A stretch of 64,000 bases of DNA from Pseudoips prasinana (lineage: Eukaryota; Arthropoda; Insecta; Lepidoptera; Nolidae), in NCBI GenBank assembly GCA_951640165.1, contig OX621242.1:16299501-16363500 (forward strand), given 5' to 3'. Position numbers and translations under genes: made by a program. Under the pieces are notes generated by a model that had not been told where the DNA came from, did no database searches, and saw only the letters and a program-made list of their open reading frames with translations. Numbering within the stretch: the first letter of the stretch is position 1; every line of letters starts with the position of its first letter. Positions 56,661 to 64,000 of the stretch are shown one piece after another.

Positions 56661-57664
56661 ATAAAACTTATGAACTAATGAGGGTTGTATGTGTGTAAGT
56701 GTAGAAAGAAGAGAGAAAGTAAGGAATGTAACCTATTTAATAATTCAAGGTTTGTCATTATATCAGTTCGGCAGAATTAGATAAAAAAAAACATAAGTCT
56801 AGCTCGCAATAAAGAGTATTGTTGCTACAAAGTAGCTTTATTTGTAAGCGTGGACGGAGTCGCAGGAGAATTTTAGTAAAAAGTAAGTATATTATTTCGT
56901 TGAATTATAGAAGAGAGAAAATGTGTTTTTGTTTTTTTTTTGCTATTTTTCGGATAAATGTATTCTCAATACAAGTATTAAGAGCTATCTTATAAAAGGA
57001 AAAACGAGTTAACTCATTACGAGAGATTTAATTGTTACATCGCTCGCGAAACGTGAGTCCCCAAGCGAGTAGTAAGTAATTAAAGTTTGAGTGCCATTTG
57101 CTTCACCTCTGAAATATTTAGTAGGAAAGGTGCTATACCTTACCGTGCCATGGTAACATGTATATTTATATCTACCGAAAAAACATGACGTTATTGTAGT
57201 TCAACAATTAAAAACAAATATATAATTTGGGGTAAAACTTAAGAATAACGCCTTGTTTCCAATTCTAAACACGATTATGTAAATCTGAGTGGAATCCGTG
57301 ACTAATATTTCGGTGACTCAGAAGTACAGTCATTACATTTTCGGCAGAACATAATTACAATGTTGCCAGATCTACTAGAACTTTGCGAAGATTTATTAGA
57401 ATAGATTTAAATATAACTTACATACAATCTAACATAAACAATGAATAATTAAAAAAAAAATCCTTTTTTTATTGTAATCGATACTTTAATTGTGCATCCC
57501 AAAACAATATTTATTATTTTATCTCGCATTATGGATACCAATAGAAAATATGAAGAAAACAATCTGGAACATAAACGTTACCTAATATAATTTGATATTG
57601 ATCATTTTATTTGAGATAATGAATGTTAAAAGACTGTTTTTCATAAATTATATATAATAATTTA
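56661..57664. other. Unassigned AT-rich stretch
   Basis: Nothing recognised. Confidence 0.4.
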
Positions 57665-57921
57665 ATAATAATAATAATAATATCCTGGGACATTGTTCTA
57701 ACACGGCCATCTGATCCAGAACTAAGCAGAGCTTGTACTAGGTACATGTAAACCAGATAACTGAGATACATATTACATATACTACTCTTCTTTTCTAATA
57801 CATACTTATGTAAATAATTACACCCAGATTCAAATATTTAGGTACACACACACAAATATCTGGGTGGGAATCGAACCCACGACCTTCTGCGTGAAAGGCA
57901 AACACGCCAACAAGCCCGCCA
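57665..57921 (-). repeat. tRNA-derived SINE, family A
   Basis: Minus-strand copy. It ends in an ATTATT run (plus-strand 57662-57681), 3' block CCCAGGATATT, B box GGTTCGATTCCC, shortened head GGCGGGCTTGTTGGCGTG. Confidence 0.8.
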
Positions 57922-58561
57922 AAATGAAAAAAACATCTTCGCTAAACCGCGTAAGTCAGTCAACCACCATTACTAGGTTAATTAGAATGTTAGCCTTACC
58001 GGTAATCCCTTATCTCTTTCCAGAAAACGAAATTCATAGAATCCATCGAACTTCAGTAATCATTTAATATAATTTGTCCCTGAAACAATTTTTCAATATG
58101 ATTTTATTTTATTTTAATTCATACCTGGCAACACTGAGTAATTGCAACACATTTAAGTAATTGGTGGCACATTAAAATCGAGCTTATTGTTGACATAACA
58201 TTGTTTTAATCGAGAATCTCTTCGCTTTGAGAAAAGCCATTAGAATAATGAATTTGTTTTGGCACGAATAATAGTTCAGCTTATTATTTGAGTTGTAATG
58301 TTTTATTATTCTTCGTGCATTATATTTTGTGACAATAATTTGAAATAGAATAACAATATCAAATAAAGAATAAGCTAGCTTATATAATACATAATCATGA
58401 TTAAGTTCTGTATATTATTTAATCATCATGTAAGGACTAAACAGTCCGTCACAACTTAAGGTACCTACCTATTTATTAATTATTCATAATTTCTCATCAG
58501 TAATGAAGTAACGATTTCTGTAATCTATAAGTAGTTGTTCTGAGTCTGGGTGTACTTTGTG
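57922..58561. other. Unassigned stretch ending in a SINE C scrap
   Basis: No gene. At 58533-58561 GTAGTTGTTCTGAGTCTGGG and TGTACTTTGTGT match the body of SINE family C. The CR1 LINE 3' tail begins immediately after. Confidence 0.5.
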
Positions 58562-58833
58562 TTTCAAGTTTCAAGTTTATTTATTCATTAACAATTGAAA
58601 TTGTGTTTGAATATACAATTAATCACAAATATAAAAACTAATACAACATAATAAAATAATAACCGAATTAAAAAAATAAAAATGTCTAAGGAATACAAAA
58701 ATAATAATTAAATAACACGAACAATTAGTAAACATATGTCAATTAAAATATGCTAAATAATTAAAGTACCTACTACAATAAAATTAATAATGTGTAAAAT
58801 GTCAATAATAAGGGCTCTAATTTATTATATTTA

Positions 58834-61743
58834 TTAAAGATCGTCTACAGAATATAGAGATCTTTTGATGAGGTATGTCTTCACTTTTGTTTTAAACTCC
58901 CCGTGGTATAGTGCGTTTTTTATTTCTATTGGGAGCTTGTTAAATATTTTGACAGCGTTATACCGAGAGCTATGTTTAACAATATTTAATGTGGGCGCTA
59001 TGGCAGACGGTAAGTCCTTTCTCCTTGTCAGTTCTCTAATTATCCTTTCTTCGTTTGTTTCGTACTCATAAATGTATTTATGCAAATAACTTAACAATAT
59101 CAGTATATAGAGACTCGGCACCGTTAGTATCTTAAGTGAGTGGAAGTATGGCTTACATGACTCCTGCTGTTGTATTCTCAGCATAGTTCTAATAGCCCTT
59201 TTTTGAGCAATAAACGCCTTTTGCATGTTGTATGAATAGCTACCTCCCCAAAGAAGAATGCTGTATCTTAGTTTAGATTCTACTAAAGCTAAGTAAACTG
59301 TTTTAAGTTGTTCGGGATGGAGTTCGTCTCTTAGGCTTCTTAAAACGTAGCACGCCGAGCTAATCGTGGCTTCCACATGTAGTAGTTCGTCCTTCCAGGT
59401 TAATGAATGATCTAAATGTACACCTAGAAATTTGACTACATTAACCGTGTCTATTTTAACTCTGTTAATTGTGCTTGTTACTTTCTCAGTATTCCTGGAA
59501 GTAGTTTTGAATAGCATAAGCTTTGTTTTATTAGTATTAACTTTTAAGTCATTATCGGAGAACCATTCATAAAAAGTCCTTATACAATCATTTACTTTTA
59601 GATTTAGGTCACAGATGTCATCCGCATGGACAATCGCGTTTGTGTCATCAGCAAAAACAGTCAAATTAACGGAATGTGGTATTGTATTAGTCACATAATC
59701 AATAATGTCATTAATAAAAAGAATAAAAAATATAGGTCCAAGTATAGATCCTTGGGGCACACCTGCGTTTATTGGCACCAATTTAGATCTAAAGGCTTTG
59801 TAGTATTGAATTGTGCTATTTCCCTCTCTCAGATCGCAAATGGTGTTAATTTCAACGAACATTGACCTGTTTTTTAAATAAGATGTAAATAGTTGTTGTG
59901 CTGGTCCCCTGATTCCATAGTAGTCCAACTTGGCTAAAAGTAATTCATGGTTCACTGTGTCGAAGGCAGTACTTAAATCTAGAAAAATGCCAGCCTCTTT
60001 CTTATGGTCATTTAATTTTACAATAACATCATTAACTAATGTGTTAAAAGCATCATGTGTCCCCACATTTGTTAAGTAACCAAATTGGCGTTTATTAAAT
60101 ACCTTATTTCGATTCAAATGTCTAAGTAGTCTATTTTTTAACAGTTTTTCAAGTATTTTTGATTTCGTAGGTAGTAAAGATATAGGTCTATACATACTTG
60201 GATCCTTTTTTGAACCCTTCTTGTGCACTGGTATTATTTTGGCGATTTTAAATTGATCCGGAAATATATTTTCCTGAATGCAGTTATTATAGAAAGTACT
60301 TAGTGGTTCCGCTAAAATGTCAATGTTTTCTTTAATCACTGTTATTGGAACTTCATCATAGCCACAAGATATTTTTGATTCCATCCTACTTACTATACTG
60401 TACACCTCCTTGGGAGTGATTGGATCCACAATCATGTCCTTGTCTACTTTCTTAGTATTGTGGTAAAGATGTTTTAAGGCGGGGTTATAAATGTTTCTCG
60501 GCTTAGCGCCGAGGGCGAACTGTTCGACAAATATGTCGACAACCTCAGATGGTTCAGATGTGGAATGCTCACTAGTATTTATTCTATAGCGACAATTTAA
60601 TTTAGCCCGTTTATTTCTATGCAAGTTTACAATACGCCAAGCATCTCTAGAGATATTATTAGATTTGGCTAACGTGGACTGGACTTCTAACTTTTTAGCC
60701 CTAATAATAACTTTTCTATAAGTTTTAATGTAAGAACTTCTGTACTTTTGTATTGTCTCATCACAATTCTTTGATTTACTTAGACATAATATACGTTTCA
60801 TTTTGCTAGCAACCTTTATTCCCTTTGTCACCCATTTGAGACCAGTTTCACGATTTTTATTTAACATAATTCTTTTCTTTTTAAATACTTTGAATACTTC
60901 ATAAAATTGTTTTAAATACATATTTATCCCCATTTTATTCCAATTATGTTTAAGGAGCAATGATCTAAAGTTATTTTTATTTGTTGTATTAAAAGCTCGT
61001 TTGTACATAAATTTAGGTCTTTTTGTGTATCGTCCGGAACTCTTATTTTCATGTACAGTGCTAAACAATAAAGCAGCGTGTCCATCTGCTAGTCCATTGT
61101 GGTCTACTTTATAATCTACTATGCAGTCATTATCTAAATTAGTCAATATATTGTCAATACATGATTTTGAGTTATTCCGCATGTAGGTGGGTGAGTTAAC
61201 TATTGTCCTGAAATTATAGCACTTTAGTAAATTCATTAAATCAGATTTTTTAGTCGTATCTACAAGGAGGTCAATATTAAAGTCCCCACAGATTATGCAA
61301 TTTTTGTCAAAAAAGTACTCTAATATTTTATCAAGCATATTCATAAACACGTCTATATTTTTGTCATAAGGACTTCGATAGCAACAGCAAATAAAAACAC
61401 CCGTCTGTGTATCCTTTACACCACAGATTTCGAATGCATCCCTTTTGTACAGCTTTTTGCATATTTCAACCTCTTCACAATCTCTATCTGTAGGAGCAAG
61501 GATCAGTGAGCCCCCTCTTTGTGTGTTCACTCGTGTATTATACGACACAAGCTTATAATTATAGATGTTTAGTAAAGACACTGAGGTTTCATTCAGAAAG
61601 TGTTCGCTAATACATAAGTAGTCCAATTTTTCAGGTATTGCGTCAACATATAACTCGAGCTCATTCTTTTTACTTCTTATACCACATACGTTTTGGTGAA
61701 ATATATTAAGCGTCGTATAATTTTCATTTTCAAGTAGGTCCAC
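58834..61743 (-). CDS. CR1-type LINE ORF2: AP endonuclease and reverse transcriptase
   Basis: The open frame of 969 residues starts MDLLENENYTTLNIFHQNVC, 16 bases after the ORF1 stop. Endonuclease: FHQNVCGIRSK (~15), CISEHFLNE, RGGSLIL, CGDFNIDLL (~148) and, where SDH is usual, GLADGHAALL. RT: MYRPISLLPTKSKILEKLL, KRQFGYLTNVGTHDAF, IFLDLSTAFDTVNHELLLAK, NAGVPQGSILGPIFFILFIND (~660) and catalytic VFADDTNAIV (~696). The C-terminus ends VKTYLIKRSLYSVDDL, as in CR1 relatives. No stop or shift. Two positions differ from the common pattern: the SDH motif of the endonuclease and the usual SKAFD, here STAFD. Those may be family traits or damage. The copy lacks most of ORF1 and its promoter, so it is unlikely to be transcribed alone. 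Confidence 0.85.
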   Translation of the reverse strand: MDLLENENYTTLNIFHQNVCGIRSKKNELELYVDAIPEKLDYLCISEHFLNETSVSLLNIYNYKLVSYNTRVNTQRGGSLILAPTDRDCEEVEICKKLYKRDAFEICGVKDTQTGVFICCCYRSPYDKNIDVFMNMLDKILEYFFDKNCIICGDFNIDLLVDTTKKSDLMNLLKCYNFRTIVNSPTYMRNNSKSCIDNILTNLDNDCIVDYKVDHNGLADGHAALLFSTVHENKSSGRYTKRPKFMYKRAFNTTNKNNFRSLLLKHNWNKMGINMYLKQFYEVFKVFKKKRIMLNKNRETGLKWVTKGIKVASKMKRILCLSKSKNCDETIQKYRSSYIKTYRKVIIRAKKLEVQSTLAKSNNISRDAWRIVNLHRNKRAKLNCRYRINTSEHSTSEPSEVVDIFVEQFALGAKPRNIYNPALKHLYHNTKKVDKDMIVDPITPKEVYSIVSRMESKISCGYDEVPITVIKENIDILAEPLSTFYNNCIQENIFPDQFKIAKIIPVHKKGSKKDPSMYRPISLLPTKSKILEKLLKNRLLRHLNRNKVFNKRQFGYLTNVGTHDAFNTLVNDVIVKLNDHKKEAGIFLDLSTAFDTVNHELLLAKLDYYGIRGPAQQLFTSYLKNRSMFVEINTICDLREGNSTIQYYKAFRSKLVPINAGVPQGSILGPIFFILFINDIIDYVTNTIPHSVNLTVFADDTNAIVHADDICDLNLKVNDCIRTFYEWFSDNDLKVNTNKTKLMLFKTTSRNTEKVTSTINRVKIDTVNVVKFLGVHLDHSLTWKDELLHVEATISSACYVLRSLRDELHPEQLKTVYLALVESKLRYSILLWGGSYSYNMQKAFIAQKRAIRTMLRIQQQESCKPYFHSLKILTVPSLYILILLSYLHKYIYEYETNEERIIRELTRRKDLPSAIAPTLNIVKHSSRYNAVKIFNKLPIEIKNALYHGEFKTKVKTYLIKRSLYSVDDL

Positions 61744-61759
61744 AAATGAGTTATCACAG

Positions 61760-62299
61760 TCAGTTTCGAAAAAACGGCTCCTTTATTTTGGTTGCTGATG
61801 TTTTACTTTTAATATTTCCAAAATAATAAGGAATGGTGCCCTTAGGAGGATTGTACTCACCTTTTAAAGCTTCGAAATTATTTAGCTTGGAGCTTTTACT
61901 AAAATAGAACGGTATAGTGCCCGGCTGTGGAGCCCTCGAAGTCACGGTTGTATTCAAATTATTATATTTATTTATTGTTGACATTTTACCGATGTAATAC
62001 TTTTTATAATCAAATTCATCTATAAATTTATTTAAAAAATTAGCATAGTACATTAACGGATTATACAAATAATTATTATATTTAAAATTAACAAATTGGA
62101 CATTTGGAAAACATTGCACTAAAGAGTAAATACTATTATTTAATTTATTTTCGTTTAGAAATGGATTATACAGTACACTGGTAACCAATACTTTAACATT
62201 ACTTAGTCTCTTTAAAAAGGAAGACAGTTCTACACACATTTTTATTGGATTAGTATCATTTGATCCAATACACAGCACAAGCCAATCGTCACTTTGCAA
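61760..62299 (-). pseudogene. C-terminal part of CR1 ORF1 (esterase-like)
   Basis: About 180 codons are readable. LVLCIGSNDTNP is the GxND block of SGNH/GDSL esterases, and VLVTSVLYNPF follows the usual strand order, as in the esterase domain of CR1 ORF1 proteins. After the domain come proline-containing repeats: APQPGTIPFYFSKSSKL and PPKGTIPYYFGNIKSK. There is no ATG at the start (TTG at the listed end), and a TGA lies eight codons further upstream, so the N-terminal part with the catalytic serine block is missing by 5' truncation. Confidence 0.65.
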
Positions 62300-62417
62300 G
62301 TTCTCCTCCTGTGTCCGTCAACTGTATGTTTCTAAAAGTAACTACCGCGCAATACAGGGTTTCATTACCACAGTGCGGGTTTTGTCTATGAAAAAATGAT
62401 AATAAAAATAAATTAGG

Positions 62418-62699
62418 GCACAGCGTTCATTTGCTCAAAGAGCAGCCCTACTGGGGAAGTACCTCCACCTTACAGAAGGCATTCCTTAATAATAACTTTA
62501 TTAATTTTAATGTTGTGTTTCCTGCGTCGCCAGAGCTCATCAGGGTGGGGGGCAGGATCAACAACACTTGTTTGCTGACTCTTCGAATGCCGTCAACGCA
62601 CCCGCGTGTCCTCTAGTGTTGCGAGTGTACATGGGCGGCGGTGATCACTTACCATCAGGTGACCCACTTGCACGTTTGTCGCCTTCTGATATAAAAAAT
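62418..62699. repeat. Dispersed repeat G (longer copy)
   Basis: It matches 56019-56278, with CAAAGAGCAGCCC, CCACCTTACAGAAGGCATTC, TCAACGCACCCGCGTGTCCT, GTACATGGGCGGCGGTGATC and ACTTACCATCAGGTGACCCA, followed by an A-rich end. Confidence 0.7.
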
Positions 62700-64000
62700 C
62701 TCTTAAAATAACTCCTATAAAATAAATAGGGCATTCGTAGAAAGGTTAACTTACTGAAACTGCTTATAAGACAGACACTAATTATGCACACCGGGTGCAT
62801 TATTGATCAACATGATCGTAACTTTTCCCTAAAGTGTTTCGCGCCAAAAGCAAATTAACACAAATAAAGATTGCGCTGTCCTTCTCATTAGCACTAAGTT
62901 AGAAAAAAATACGATGATAATAACATTAATTTACTTGGTATTGTATCCGAACAAATGTTCAATATCATAAATACAACAGATTAGGAAGAGTACGTTTTAT
63001 TTAAACACGATACATAAGAAAGGTATTCATTGGGACATACAAGACGTTATGTACTTGACTATTGAACAATTAATCTTATCAGAAAACAAAAAAATTCAAT
63101 TATGCAATACCTACGTTGTAAGTAATTTCGGGCGTTAGTCAACAAACATCAATCACATTTTGAAACAAAAATAATATCTGAGCGATAGGTGAACCTATGA
63201 AAGCATACTGTTGATTAGACAAGGCACGTAGATAACTATATATTTTAAGAACGTGCGAGTCGAACTAATTATGCTAATATTTGTGTTCCGCCGACTATAT
63301 AAATGCGGTTAGATAACCTGTTTAGGGAATCGCCTCTGAGACTCTTGAAAGCGCCCTAACCAAACTAACAGCGTCTGACCAGAATACTGATTACTCCGCC
63401 CCTCGCTTAAATATTCAATGAAGATATAGGTAGCCTTTTGGTAACTTAATTATAATCAATATATTAATGAGAATTTTATCCATATTCAATTCAGATAGTC
63501 AAGTTAATTTTCGGCTCTCAAGAAGATTAGGAACTTAGGTACGTATTAATGAAATTCCTGCCATCAAATTATAGATATTTCGTTACGTGATAGGGATACT
63601 TGGGATAGAAATTTTTCGGATGGTTCCTCCATTAATCGGTGGGTTTGAGGTGTTTACTAATGCCACCAACGTTTCCGGATGGTTTACGTAATGACGCTCA
63701 TATAAAAGAATATCTACCGAATAAATGTTCTATACTTTTGTAGATACTTATGAAGTTAATGATATTGACGCTTGCTTCGTGATTATCATTATCGTGCGAT
63801 ATTATTGTTCTCATTTCATGTGATCTGTCGGCAGTGTAAATTGAATGGTCAAATTGAATTTCATAATTAATTGACTTACTATAATACTCAAACAGTTGCC
63901 TGTTATATCATAAAGTATTACGGTATTCATATACTCACTATACTGCCATAAGGGTAATAATTGTAGGAAATTAATTCCTTTCATGGATTTTAGATCCTAA
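62700..64000. other. Unassigned AT-rich stretch
   Basis: No gene recognised. CTATATAAATGCGG near 63295 is a TATA-like site without a supporting transcript or frame. Confidence 0.35.

Larger units (their letters stand above)
58562..62310 (-). mobile_element. CR1-type LINE, 5'-truncated in ORF1
   Basis: On the minus strand the order is the end of ORF1 (esterase-like), full ORF2 (endonuclease and RT), a short 3' UTR and a tail of head-to-tail ACTTGAA-type units (plus-strand 58563-58577). The 5' truncation point is near 62310, just upstream of the readable ORF1. An SGNH-type esterase in ORF1 and an APE-RT ORF2 is the CR1 arrangement. Confidence 0.8.

Overview
This is eukaryotic DNA, almost certainly from an insect and most likely a moth or butterfly (Lepidoptera). 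It is AT-rich, has no operon-like gene packing, and is filled with retroposons of kinds common in lepidopteran genomes: RTE, Jockey and CR1-like LINEs, several tRNA-headed SINEs, a 5S-rRNA-headed SINE, short inverted-repeat elements and a mariner of the cecropia type. I found no host protein-coding gene that I can support. All long reading frames belong to transposable elements, and the rest looks like intergenic or long-intron sequence.

Layout. 1-5.8 kb: shuffled RTE pieces, a 5S-derived SINE, a Harbinger-like MITE, an unclassified repeat and a tRNA-SINE. 5.8-15.3 kb: a 9.2 kb block bounded by two identical 149 bp direct repeats. It holds a short tandem array, a decayed LINE with RNase H, an apparently intact single-ORF CR1/Daphne-like LINE (8864-12643), and a 5'-truncated Jockey LINE with one frameshift (13399-15033, minus). 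15.3-37 kb: mostly SINEs and relics, including a Tc1-like transposase scrap (22.2-22.6 kb) and the 3' part of a LINE with a restriction-like endonuclease (25.3-26.3 kb). 37-39.3 kb: an RTE tail with an internal tandem duplication, a SINE, and a complete mariner with intact transposase, terminal inverted repeats and TA target duplication (38002-39283). 44.4-47.5 kb: a near full-length RTE with a single in-frame stop. 47.5-58.5 kb: SINEs, LINE 3' ends and perfect palindromes in otherwise plain AT-rich DNA. 58.6-62.3 kb: a CR1-type LINE (minus) with the end of an esterase-like ORF1 and a full ORF2.

How the parts relate. The LINEs encode endonuclease and reverse transcriptase for target-primed reverse transcription. 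The SINEs have no proteins and must borrow such enzymes. The SINE families look modular: the 5S-headed family and one tRNA-headed family share a core stretch, and two other tRNA-headed families share a 3' domain. The mariner is self-contained. The most unusual observations are the 149 bp identical repeats around a 9.2 kb TE block, the 5S-headed SINE sharing a core with a tRNA-headed SINE, the intact mariner, and a series of perfect or near-perfect palindromes.

All alignments were made by eye within the window. Family names rest on recognised motifs and were not checked against a database.
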